Shown in pieces: positions 42,329 to 49,749 of a stretch of DNA of 64,000 nt; within the stretch, counting starts at the first letter, position 1, and each line of letters starts with the position of its first letter. The notes under the pieces were generated by a model. It ran no database searches and was not told the origin of the DNA. It saw only the letters and a list, made by a program, of their open reading frames with translations. Both the position numbers and the translations under genes were made by a program. The stretch is from Lachnospiraceae bacterium (GTDB lineage Bacteria > Bacillota > Clostridia > Lachnospirales > Anaerotignaceae): assembly GCA_910576545.1 (NCBI GenBank), contig CAJTKM010000004.1:62001-126000 (forward strand), in the 5' to 3' direction.

Positions 42329-43039
42329 CTATCCGAAGAAAGCCTGTGTGAAAAACATTCCCACCAGCATTGACAAGCCAAGGGAAATCTCCTGCAGCTT
42401 TTGATATTTTTTCAAAACTGTTCCTAAGAACAGGCCGCATGCTGCCGCAACCACCGCCGCCATATAATTTGCTGACGGTTTATTGACCAGATTATTGCCC
42501 AGCAGGTAAGCGAAAAGCCCCAGCGTTGCGCCTGCCAGAAGCGATTTGATCCACTTCGGGTCATATCTGGAATAAAGTCCGTTTACCATGCCCTCCATTT
42601 TATGGTTGAACAGGAATACGAAAGCCAGCCAGCCTGTGCTGTTCAGAATCCCAGCCCACATACCATATGTCCAGGCTTTTATACCTATGTTTTCATTCAT
42701 GATCTCGACCCCTGCGATATTCGCGCCCAACGTCGCCGCCGCAAGTTCCGTCCGCGCTGCGCCTACATTGTTCAGCACAAACCATGTATACGGCGTTCCC
42801 AATATTGTGCTCATGGCAAGCATAATAATGACAGGGGATAAGGACGGGCCAATAGCGGTAATGCAGGCGGAACGGATTGCCGCCTTCCTTGCCTCCGGCG
42901 TAATGCCGATAGCCTTAGATTCCCTGACTGCCGCACGCATAAAAAAGACTGACTGCAATACAACAATAGAAATCATTACGATAACGCACAGCCATATATC
43001 CCAGCCATTCATTATCTTTTGAAATTCAGCGGTTTTCAT
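42329..43039 (-). CDS. DUF5058 family membrane protein (first copy)
   Basis: 236 residues, first gene of the membrane/deacylase operon. It has the same motifs as its paralogue 50 bp downstream: KAAIRSACITAIGPSLSPVI, NNVGAARTELAAAT, TYGMWAGILNSTGWLAFVFL, SRYDPKWIKSLLAGATLGLF and KKYQKLQEISLGLSMLVGMF. It starts with an amphipathic MKTAEFQKIMNGWD. ATG 43039 follows AAGGAGGGG. Pairing of two DUF5058 proteins with a third membrane protein and a cytosolic N-acyl deacylase points to import of an acylated amino acid (inference). Confidence 0.85.
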   Translation of the reverse strand: MKTAEFQKIMNGWDIWLCVIVMISIVVLQSVFFMRAAVRESKAIGITPEARKAAIRSACITAIGPSLSPVIIMLAMSTILGTPYTWFVLNNVGAARTELAAATLGANIAGVEIMNENIGIKAWTYGMWAGILNSTGWLAFVFLFNHKMEGMVNGLYSRYDPKWIKSLLAGATLGLFAYLLGNNLVNKPSANYMAAVVAAACGLFLGTVLKKYQKLQEISLGLSMLVGMFFTQAFFG

Positions 43040-43508
43040 GCCATCCCCTCCTTAAATTCAGTTGCTCTGCTCCTGTTTTATCATTTGTATGTATCCATTT
43101 TAACGCACAAATGTACTCTATAACAGGACGGTATCTGTCTTAAAATGTTATCTGTAAATGACGGTAAAACATTATTTTCTCCCTATTTTGAACAGATTTC
43201 GACAAAAGTTTTTTTTAACAATATTGCAAAACTCCTACATATATCTTGTACTTTTTTGTAGTCGTTATGCCACTAAAGGATATATGTTTGATATTTTTTT
43301 ATCAATGTTCTCTCTTTCTTCCCTGTTTTATCCAGCTTTTCCGCGCTGTTTATATTTTGCAATCATATGTCCACAAGTCAAACACAAAATTTCCTCTTTA
43401 TTTCTTTTTCCGACTTAAAGACAAAATTCAGTGTTTTTCGCATCCGCCTGCCGTTACCCTACACGGCAGGCAGAAGGAAAACCATCCATTTTTTATTGCA
43501 GATTTTTT

Positions 43509-43596
43509 AGAACTTATCCGTAAATAAGATACGTGCAGATTGCACAGTCAGATTTTTCGGCAGGCAATGAGCTTTTTGCAGGCATACCGAGTGGTT
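43509..43596. repeat. Partial copy of the MITE-like repeat (full copy at 63687-63848)
   Basis: AGAACTTATCCG starts the copy, and it matches the full element closely for about 88 bp up to CCGAGTGGT before diverging. The right inverted end is missing. It lies in a ~900-bp stretch (43040-43948) with no intact gene, which otherwise holds a DUF3825 fragment and a promoter. Confidence 0.8.
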
Positions 43597-43713
43597 TCCT
43601 CTTTTATGAACATCGCCCGCTAACAGCCTGCTGATTGGAAGTCAAGAAACAGCAAAATATTACATAAAATATTCCTGGCTGGATTTTTCCGATTTCATAG
43701 TATTTATCAAAAT

Positions 43714-43782
43714 TTTGATATGGCTTATGATAATGCACATTTAATTGCAAAACCAGAAAACAGGAGGCTTCCCGGTAAATGA
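43714..43782 (+). pseudogene. C-terminal remnant of a second DUF3825 gene
   Basis: The frame FDMAYDNAHLIAKPENRR then LPGK-stop closely matches the C-terminus of the intact DUF3825 protein just downstream (MEMAYNNARLIAKPDS). It is a leftover of a duplicated or replaced copy. Confidence 0.75.
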
Positions 43783-43882
43783 GTTTCCTTATCTGTTATA
43801 TACGGCTATGATTTTTGCGCTTTTTTACAGGTTTCCTGTCATATTTGGGCAGAAAACATATGCAGATTTTTTTCTCAAACGA

Positions 43883-43912
43883 TTTACACAAACCCTATAA
43901 ATTGTATATAAT
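43883..43912 (+). promoter_or_regulatory. Promoter of the DUF3825 gene
   Basis: TTTACA (43883-43888), 18-bp spacer, perfect TATAAT (43907-43912). Confidence 0.65.
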
Positions 43913-43948
43913 TAAATTCAAATAACTACAGGGAGGAATTATTGCTAC

Positions 43949-44686
43949 ATGGAAGAACTTTATAACTTTATGGCATGGGGTGATTATAATAAACGAATGG
44001 AAGAACTTGCAGAGCTGGCTCTTCCTGAACAATGGAGCTTTGAAGGAAGGAACGATTTTGGAATACTGAAAAACTATATGAAATACACATTTGTCAAATT
44101 ACAAAGAGAAGCTAAAGTATTTATTAACGATAAGTATTGCATATTTAACACAGGACTGTTTACCCCCTATTATGAAGACATTTATGTTTATGCGGAAGCA
44201 AGTAATGATTACTATGCGAATTGGACTTTCAAGGGTTTTCTTACAAGCTATGAACTCGGCGCATTAGGCATCTCGGATTTCCCAGAACGAGCAGATTATT
44301 TTTCAGACCCGTCACTTCTCGTATTCGATTGGCATTGCCCTGTCAATGTACAATATAAACATATTTTAGAAGACGAAAATAATAAGCAGCGTTTGCCGGA
44401 ACTTATATTAGCCGCAAACAGACCAATCAACTATTTGAAAGGAACGATAGACACAGATATCAAAAAGGTAATTGCAAATTATAAATTAGCGGTCCCCCAA
44501 TATTTTAACGGGAAAATCCAATTGTTGATTCCACTTTATTTCAGTAAAGAAGAAAAACCTGACCTTACGCTGGTATTGACTAAAATGGACGGATACTACC
44601 AAGGGCATACCTGCCTGACGATGGAAATGGCATATAACAATGCCCGATTAATCGCAAAACCTGATAGCAGCTGGCTAGTGCCTTAA
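43949..44686 (+). CDS. DUF3825 domain protein
   Basis: 245 residues, essentially one DUF3825 domain: INDKYCIFNTGLFTPYYEDI, FPERADYFSDPSLLVFDW, KLAVPQYFNGKIQLLIPLYF and a terminal MEMAYNNARLIAKPDSSWL. The family is uncharacterised and is found in proteins linked to RNA-binding or accessory functions. It is AT-rich compared with its neighbours, a sign of separate origin within the element. ATG 43949 follows AGGGAGGAATTATTGCTAC. It has its own promoter and terminator and is the only intact accessory gene in this part of the element. Confidence 0.85.
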   Translation: MEELYNFMAWGDYNKRMEELAELALPEQWSFEGRNDFGILKNYMKYTFVKLQREAKVFINDKYCIFNTGLFTPYYEDIYVYAEASNDYYANWTFKGFLTSYELGALGISDFPERADYFSDPSLLVFDWHCPVNVQYKHILEDENNKQRLPELILAANRPINYLKGTIDTDIKKVIANYKLAVPQYFNGKIQLLIPLYFSKEEKPDLTLVLTKMDGYYQGHTCLTMEMAYNNARLIAKPDSSWLVP

Positions 44687-44714
44687 TGAATAAATGAAAA
44701 AATGAATCCTTTAT

Positions 44715-44748
44715 ACAGACGGCAATTTTTGTTGTCTGTTATTTTTTT
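44715..44748 (+). terminator. Terminator of the DUF3825 gene
   Basis: ACAGAC, 13-nt loop, GTCTGT, then TATTTTTTT, 28 bp after the stop. Confidence 0.8.
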
Positions 44749-44801
44749 GCAAGTTATATCTGCGCTTCTATCCTCCCCTATCATTGTTTTCAAGAAGGAG
44801 A

Positions 44802-45230
44802 TTGAATAATGAACCGCTTTTTGCACCACTCAGAACGAACAAGGGCAGCATTTCATTGTTCAAAGTGATAAAGCACACAGGCGAAGTCAAAGACACGTTC
44901 AAATTTGTTTACAACGAAAAAGGCCGTGCGTGGCTGAAAATCATAGAACTGGTAAAAAGGCTTTCCGGTAGACGTTACCCGGCATTCACTGGTAACAGTG
45001 AGAGCCTTTCTGTGGTAAATAACGTCCGCCTAACCGTACAGTTGTTGTTCTCCCAGGTACAAAAACCGGAGAACCTTCAAGGTTCCCCGGCCTGCCCCCT
45101 TTCAGGGAGAGAATTGGATTTCTTTTCATATCCATCTATCCACCTTACTCATCCGCAAAGCGGAACTGCCCCGTTTGTGGATTCAAAAATTTGGCGGTAT
45201 CATCCAAAATCCCGTATCTGTCATTTATGA
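44802..45230 (+). CDS. Doubtful ORF, possibly a gene fragment
   Basis: From TTG 44802 the first ~55 codons look coding (NEPLFAPLRTNKGSISLFKV, TFKFVYNEKGRAWLKIIELV); the rest looks random and runs into the opposite-strand gene. AAGGAG at 44795-44800 serves an ATG (44810) in a different frame, which stops after 19 codons. This suggests a frameshifted or truncated gene. The KGRAWLKII ending vaguely recalls phage antirepressor C-termini, but I cannot support that. A CCGG-GAACCTT/AAGGTTC-CCGG hairpin follows at 45066-45090. Confidence 0.3.
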   Translation: MNNEPLFAPLRTNKGSISLFKVIKHTGEVKDTFKFVYNEKGRAWLKIIELVKRLSGRRYPAFTGNSESLSVVNNVRLTVQLLFSQVQKPENLQGSPACPLSGRELDFFSYPSIHLTHPQSGTAPFVDSKIWRYHPKSRICHL

Positions 45231-46107
45231 GCTGTAATTCTCTATTCGCTTCTTCGTTTCCAATTTCTTGCTTTGCCAGCCTTTCCCTGATAGCTTCCTC
45301 TCTCTGCCCTTTGGTTTCCATCAATGCCTGATGGCGCCTGTTGACAAGGTCCGTAAAAAACACCCGATATTCAGCCCGCAGATTTATCTTTCTTGCAAGG
45401 ATTGCATCCTCCGCCGCCTGACGGTCCCTGTTCCGCGCGCTCCTTCTGCCATATTTCTGCGCCAGCATTGCATCGAACGTCCAGAGATATTCTTCATCCG
45501 TAATCTGTTCCGCCTTCAGAATCTGCGCGGTTACGGTAGAAAGGTCCAGCTCCTGCCGCCCTGCCGCATATTCCCGGAATATCGTATTATAAATCGTATC
45601 GTTGGAATGCGGCTTATAATCCGTACTCATATGCGCCGCGCCCCCATCCTTGAGCTTGCTGAAGGACGCCTCTTTATCGATGGAGCAGAGATGCCCGTCC
45701 TCCCTGCGCATCAGGAAATTTTCCCCTTTCGTGTCAAAATTGCAGAGCAGCCAGTCCAGCGTATGCTCCCGTAGTATCTCATCTGTAACGTTTTTTTCAA
45801 GCGGAGGATGCGCCTGCGGGTTTGCCTGCCATTGAAAAAGATCCGTTTCCATCGACAAAGAGTCTATCTTCTTCTGGAAAGAGCCAATCACCCTGCCATC
45901 CTGCTCCGCGGTATAAGCTGGAATGGAATACGGCCCGCAGATTTTATCCTGAAGTTTTGCCGCCGCCGTTGTTACAAGCGCGCCTTGCGGCTTGTCAAAG
46001 CCTAAGCAGTTTATCGCTTCCTTATACAGGTACTGTTGATAGCCCTGAACCTCGCCAAAATCATCCAGTATCGGTGCCGTCTGCATTGACCGTATCATAT
46101 CCTGCAA
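45145..46107 (-). CDS. N-terminally truncated protein with kinase-like (PI3/4-kinase/HipA-like) motifs
   Basis: 320 residues. The middle has the layout of an atypical lipid/protein-kinase catalytic loop: DWLLCNFDTKGENFLMRRED (Asp and Asn as catalytic pair) followed by CSIDKEASFSKL (metal-binding Asp). An earlier YKEAINCLGFDKPQGALV and a later LWTFDAMLAQKYGRRSAR, with a helical C-terminus. There is no upstream lobe or start with a ribosome site: the frame opens at a TTG where LytTR sequence on the other strand begins. So the gene is probably cut off at 46107. The role is unknown; kinase activity is inferred from motifs only. Confidence 0.5.
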   Translation of the reverse strand: MQDMIRSMQTAPILDDFGEVQGYQQYLYKEAINCLGFDKPQGALVTTAAAKLQDKICGPYSIPAYTAEQDGRVIGSFQKKIDSLSMETDLFQWQANPQAHPPLEKNVTDEILREHTLDWLLCNFDTKGENFLMRREDGHLCSIDKEASFSKLKDGGAAHMSTDYKPHSNDTIYNTIFREYAAGRQELDLSTVTAQILKAEQITDEEYLWTFDAMLAQKYGRRSARNRDRQAAEDAILARKINLRAEYRVFFTDLVNRRHQALMETKGQREEAIRERLAKQEIGNEEANRELQLINDRYGILDDTAKFLNPQTGQFRFADE

Positions 46108-46108
46108 C

Positions 46109-46315
46109 AGCCCAATCGGAGAACTCGCGAAGATACTGCCCGACGTCTTTTACCCGCTGCATCGCGGCTATCTGGTAAATACGCTGTATATCGTCGCCAT
46201 CCGGCGCTTTGAGGCGGAGTTGATTTCGGGGATTTCCCTGCCCATTCCCGCGCTGCATTATAAGCAGGTGCAGCAGGACCTGCTGGAGCGGATGGAGAAT
46301 ACCGGGAACGTCTGA
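46109..46315 (+). pseudogene. Fragment of a LytTR response regulator (C-terminal DNA-binding domain)
   Basis: The frame SPIGELAKILPDVFYPLHRG, YLVNTLYIVAIRRFEAELIS, then PIPALHYKQVQQDLLERMEN-stop matches the LytTR domain core (F-x-x-x-HRGYLVN). The receiver and the first half of LytTR are missing; the break coincides with the truncated end of the opposite-strand kinase-like gene. Confidence 0.7.
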
Positions 46316-46489
46316 AGCGGCAAAAAATTGCTTTTACAGAAAAACCTTGCAAAATACGACGTTTTCCTTCATAATAAAACCAAAATCTGCCCTGCCGTAT
46401 ATACTGTGGCGAGAATGGCAGCTACCGTATATCCGGCTGAAACCAAAACAAAAGGCGGCAACGCCATTTACGAAAGGAGCCATCCTAAT

Positions 46490-47242
46490 ATGAAAAAGAA
46501 ACTGCTCTGCCGAATCCTTTCTGTCGTGCTACTGCTCTGCCTGCTGCCCGCCTGCGGGAGCAACGCGGTATCCGTTATGGATAAAAACGGTAAAATCGTT
46601 GAAGTCACCGCTGATGGCTCGGATACTTATTCCTTCCAGCTTTCCAACAACGGAAGCGGCAGCGAGGACAGCTGGGACAACCCTTTTGTGGACGTGACTG
46701 AGGGCGCATGGTATTACGATGCCATCCGTTACTGCTATATCCACGGCCTGATGCGCGGTACAACAAAGACCACGTTCAGCCCCTACCTTCCGACCAGCCG
46801 CGGCATGATTGCCGCAACACTCTGGCGTATGGAGGGCAGCCCCGCCGCATCCCGCCCCAATACATTTGCAGATGTCCCTGATTCTCAGTATTATACCGAA
46901 GCAATTACCTGGGCAGCGGAAAAAGGCATTGTAGATGGATACAGTGATGAACTGTTCGGCCCCGAAGACGCAATCACACGGGAACAGATGGCAGCAGTTT
47001 TGTACCGTTATGCCTCCTACAACGATTATGATGACAGAAGGCAGGCATCTCTGAGCCGCTTCACCGATGCACAGAATGCTTCCGCTTATGCCCAGCCCGC
47101 CCTTTCCTGGGCAGTGGCAAACGATATCATAAACGGCATGGAAGACCATACCATCGACCCTCGCGGCGATGCTACGCGCGCACAGGTTGCCTCCATTTTG
47201 ATGTATTATCGGGAAAACATCGCAAAAAAAGCAAATGGCTGA
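46490..47242 (+). CDS. S-layer-homology domain lipoprotein
   Basis: 250 residues. Lipoprotein signal peptide (KKKLLCRILSVVLLLCLLPA then Cys in PACGSN). A short linker is followed by three SLH domains: NPFVDVTEGAWYYDAIRYCY, TFADVPDSQYYTEAITWAAE and RFTDAQNASAYAQPALSWAV, each with an ITREQMAAVLYRYA-type motif. SLH domains bind wall polysaccharide, so a membrane-anchored, wall-contacting protein. ATG 46490 follows GAAAGGAGCCATCCTAAT; the longer frame upstream is not supported. Confidence 0.9.
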   Translation: MKKKLLCRILSVVLLLCLLPACGSNAVSVMDKNGKIVEVTADGSDTYSFQLSNNGSGSEDSWDNPFVDVTEGAWYYDAIRYCYIHGLMRGTTKTTFSPYLPTSRGMIAATLWRMEGSPAASRPNTFADVPDSQYYTEAITWAAEKGIVDGYSDELFGPEDAITREQMAAVLYRYASYNDYDDRRQASLSRFTDAQNASAYAQPALSWAVANDIINGMEDHTIDPRGDATRAQVASILMYYRENIAKKANG

Positions 47243-47248
47243 TATTTT

Positions 47249-47276
47249 AACGCCCCTTTCTAGGGGCGTTTTTTTG
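47249..47276 (+). terminator. Terminator of the SLH lipoprotein gene
   Basis: AACGCCCC-tttcta-GGGGCGTT followed by TTTTT. A second perfect stem, ATGCCTGGAT-a-ATCCAGGCAT, follows at 47285-47305. Confidence 0.9.
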
Positions 47277-47307
47277 CAGAAAAAATGCCTGGATAATCCA
47301 GGCATTC

Positions 47308-47345
47308 TAGATAGTGTCTACATAAATTGAATGGGTTGTGATAAG
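47308..47345 (+). mobile_element. Insertion-sequence end remnant
   Basis: CTAGATAGTGTCTACA followed by TAAATTGAATGGGTTGTG matches the IS5-type end at 33506-33541 at nearly every base for about 35 bp, then diverges. The following 47346-47578 holds no intact gene but several hairpins, including CGGGAAACG-ctt-CGTTTCCCG near 47448-47468. Confidence 0.65.
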
Positions 47346-47578
47346 GAATGAATGGCTATTCCATCGGCTTTTTCTGCGAAAAAGCCTTGAAACACGCCAT
47401 ACTCCTCGGCAGAGAGCGCAGTCTCTGCCTTGCGGATTCCAGTCGGGAAACGCTTCGTTTCCCGAACCCATCCGCAGCACAAAAGTAGGTTTTTTGACAG
47501 TCTGGAGCATCTGCCGCAAGTCAGGTGCTTTTCTGACGCCCACTTTTAGGAAAGAGCAGGGTTCCCGCCTTAGAAACA

Positions 47579-47761
47579 TTATGTATCCTTCCAACCGTTC
47601 CGCTCCGCCAGCTTCACCATCTCCTCATACAGCCTTTCCATAACTCCCAATGTTGTTTGTGGCGGGTCGCCCTCACGGATACGCAGTGTTCTGCGGATTT
47701 CCTTCGGGATAACCACCCGCCCTAAGTCGTCAATTCTTCTGACTATACCTGTCGCTTTCAT
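47579..47761 (-). pseudogene. spoVT: 5' part of spoVT (AbrB-like DNA-binding domain) with an element-derived tail
   Basis: The first 33 codons, to GDP, are the SpoVT DNA-binding domain (MKATGIVRRIDDLGRVVIPK, EIRRTLRIREGDP). The next 27 codons (PQTTLGVMERLYEEMVKLAE, then RNGWKDT-stop) come from the element and are not SpoVT. ATG 47761 has AGGAGG nine bases upstream. The swap point is exactly the 10-bp att core. As it stands it could make a 60-residue AbrB-type peptide lacking the GAF domain. No clear sigma-G promoter was found upstream by eye. Confidence 0.93.
47663..47672 (-). other. Attachment site core, spoVT 5' end (attL/attR)
   Basis: Minus strand GGGCGACCCG, same sequence and orientation as 35190-35199. 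The element side carries CCACAAACAACATTG, which mirrors the CAACGTTGTCAGTGG arm of the other site (12 of 15 positions). Confidence 0.85.
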
Positions 47762-48011
47762 TTGTTCCATCCTCCTGCCCAAACTGCTATATTCCCGCGG
47801 CTGTACAGAAACTACCGCGAAAGGTCAATGCCCCAAAGGGTGTTTGACTGGTGCAATCACAGGAAACCGCCGCCGGATTTCCGTTCCGTCTGCCGCTTCC
47901 TTTGTGAAAATAGTATTTGCAGGAAAAAACGAATTATGCACGCTGAAAAGGCATGTGAAAAACTGGAAGAGCAGTCAAACGAAGCAGATTTATATACCTG
48001 TTTTTTCGCCC

Positions 48012-48040
48012 TTGCATTCTTTCATTTGGTATGATAAAAT
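48012..48040 (+). promoter_or_regulatory. Promoter of the TetR gene
   Basis: TTGCAT (48012-48017), 17-bp spacer, TAAAAT (48035-48040), 46 bp before the start. Between 47762 and 48011 no gene is visible. Confidence 0.6.
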
Positions 48041-48086
48041 AAAATTAAATTCAAAAATTTGTCTTTATTTCAAAGGAGGCGAAGGA

Positions 48087-48707
48087 ATGCCAAAGGTGGC
48101 TTATTCCGAAGAAGACCGGGAGCGTATCAGGAATGAGCTCGTTTCAGTCGGGCTTGCTCTGATGGCAAAACAAGGCATACAGCATACGACTGTGGAACAG
48201 ATATATAAAAAAGTGGGAATTTCGCGAACGTTTTTCTATTCTTTTTTCTCAACAAAAGAAGATTTAATCGTCGAAACACTGTACATGCAGCAGCCTAAAA
48301 TCATTGCATACGTGCAAAAGCTGATGTCCGACCCCGCTCTGAGCTGGCGTGACGCGGTAAAACAGTTCCTCTATTCCTGTGCTTATGGAGAAAAAAACGG
48401 TATCGCCATTTTGACAATCGAAGAACAGCAGCTTATTTTCAAGCGTCTGTCAAAAGAAAGCTATCAGGCATTCCGTAAAAAACAGCTCCATCTTTTTGGC
48501 GAAATTCTGGAAAATCTCGGGATATCCCCTGTTCCTGCAAGGGTCAATTTATTTACAAATTTAAGTCTGACCGTAATGGTGATACGCAGAGCCATTCCAA
48601 ACACACTGCCCCTGCTTGTTCCGGAGGCTGTTGACGAAACGGTTGACTTCCAGATTAACGCAATCGTGGACGCTTTAGAGAAACTGAAAACATCTCCAAC
48701 ACTATGA
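48087..48707 (+). CDS. TetR/AcrR-family transcriptional regulator
   Basis: 206 residues. N-terminal TetR helix-turn-helix (GLALMAKQGIQHTTVEQIYK, KVGISRTFFYSFFSTKEDLI) and a C-terminal ligand-binding helical domain with AILTIEEQQLIFKRLSKESY. No obvious effector or target gene is adjacent. ATG 48087 follows AAAGGAGGCGAAGGA; the 81 upstream codons in the same frame are not supported. It sits just upstream (divergent) of the spoVT 5' fragment. Confidence 0.88.
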   Translation: MPKVAYSEEDRERIRNELVSVGLALMAKQGIQHTTVEQIYKKVGISRTFFYSFFSTKEDLIVETLYMQQPKIIAYVQKLMSDPALSWRDAVKQFLYSCAYGEKNGIAILTIEEQQLIFKRLSKESYQAFRKKQLHLFGEILENLGISPVPARVNLFTNLSLTVMVIRRAIPNTLPLLVPEAVDETVDFQINAIVDALEKLKTSPTL

Positions 48708-48936
48708 ATGAGGGAAACAATCCGTCCGAATATTCTGTTTCGGCGTTATATTCAGACGGATTACATTTTAACCAAAATAAAGATAAATTTAGTGATTTGC
48801 CTTTATTTTTAATGATAGAAAACCACATATACAGCAGCATTATGCTGGAAATACCGAAGCATAACGGTACTTCATAATATGGCACTGCCCTATGCAGTTT
48901 CATATAAAAAATATGAATATTCAGGAGGAAAATATC

Positions 48937-49422
48937 ATGGGATTTTTTGGAAAGTTGTTTAAGGGACCAGAAATTGACATGGAAAAGAGCAATGCAAATG
49001 CGAAGAAAATGCGTGTCCTGTTCAACCAGACAGTAGAGGATGGGGACAATTACAGGCTGATTTTCGGATATACCGAAGATGTAAGCCGCTTCAATTATGG
49101 ATTTGTCCATGGAAGTAAAACGAAAATCGGAAATTTAATTGTCGGCTGGAACGAAGCCAGCCAGACGATTGTAGTCGTTCCTACAGTTCCCGATCTGTCC
49201 GGTTGCGGCGACCCGGCCTATTACTGCCGTTCCGAAATTTTGAAAGCCTACCGCAACAAATACCCTACCGATGCTTTTGTCATCTATCCGGACAAAAAAG
49301 GTTACATAGGTATCAATGCTTACGACTGGCTGGAGGATGAAAAGCTGTTTGTTTATGTGTCGCAGGCGGAGGAACTGACAGCATTTACTGACTTTTTCAT
49401 GAATCGATTTGCAGCAAAGTGA
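48937..49422 (+). CDS. Hypothetical protein, 161 residues
   Basis: Unrecognised soluble protein: GFFGKLFKGPEIDMEKSNAN at the start, then DGDNYRLIFGYTEDVSRFNY, LIVGWNEASQTIVVVPTVPD, YRNKYPTDAFVIYPDKKGYI and an acidic end. Many aromatic beta-strands and no membrane helix. ATG 48937 has AGGAGGAAAATATC upstream; an in-frame ATG 15 codons earlier is unsupported. It overlaps the next gene's ribosome site, so the two are probably co-expressed. Function unknown. Confidence 0.65.
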   Translation: MGFFGKLFKGPEIDMEKSNANAKKMRVLFNQTVEDGDNYRLIFGYTEDVSRFNYGFVHGSKTKIGNLIVGWNEASQTIVVVPTVPDLSGCGDPAYYCRSEILKAYRNKYPTDAFVIYPDKKGYIGINAYDWLEDEKLFVYVSQAEELTAFTDFFMNRFAAK

Positions 49423-49430
49423 GGAAAAAA

Positions 49431-49613
49431 ATGCCTATTGGAGAAATCAGCGCATTCCTACTGGTCCTTGTGATTGTATTTGTGTTCGGCAACCTGTGGT
49501 TTCATTTCGTTGAAACGATGCTTCAGTGGCTCAAAAAACGGTTTTCGCACCACAAAGAGCCACCAACATGGCACCCGCTCCCTCAGGACGAGGACAACAC
49601 GAGGGATATTTAA
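49431..49613 (+). CDS. Small single-pass membrane protein, 60 residues
   Basis: MPIGEISAFLLVLVIVFVFG starts the one membrane helix, followed by NLWFHFVETMLQWLKKRFSH and a basic/histidine then Pro/Asp tail. ATG 49431 is eight bases after the previous stop, with GTGAGG upstream. Probably co-transcribed with the 161-residue protein; no known family. Confidence 0.6.
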   Translation: MPIGEISAFLLVLVIVFVFGNLWFHFVETMLQWLKKRFSHHKEPPTWHPLPQDEDNTRDI

Positions 49614-49629
49614 CATAATATATCACATC

Positions 49630-49665
49630 AAAAAGGCACTGGTTTATCATAACCAATGCCTTTTT
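49630..49665 (+). terminator. Terminator after the small membrane protein
   Basis: AAAAAGGCAcTGGTT, 6-nt loop, AACCAaTGCCTTTTT, 16 bp after the stop. Confidence 0.85.
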
Positions 49666-49749
49666 GATTCCCAAACGCTTTTCCATCACAGCCTGTCCTT
49701 GACACACATTCCCCAGCATGTTACTATCTTTTACAGGAAGGTGAACATT

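Larger units (their letters stand above)
35190..47672. mobile_element. 12.5-kb intervening element interrupting spoVT
   Basis: The repeat-to-repeat distance is 12,473 bp. The ends are the direct 10-bp cores at 35190-35199 and 47663-47672. It encodes its own serine recombinase at one end, reading through the att core. Removing it restores spoVT in frame. Cargo: a 70-residue protein, a regulator, a D-aminoacylase with three membrane proteins, a DUF3825 protein, truncated kinase-like and LytTR fragments, an SLH lipoprotein, and MITE- and IS-end remnants. No conjugation or phage structural genes are seen. The architecture matches skin-type sporulation elements, though regulated excision is not shown. 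Confidence 0.88.

Noticed and set aside
46061-46352. Minus-strand ORFs as the missing N-terminus of the kinase-like gene
   Set aside because: They are the complement of the LytTR fragment, which is the protein-like strand here.
47307-47594. Minus-strand ORF of 95 codons ending in the IS end
   Set aside because: It reads through hairpins and an IS end and overlaps the spoVT 5' fragment; no ribosome site.
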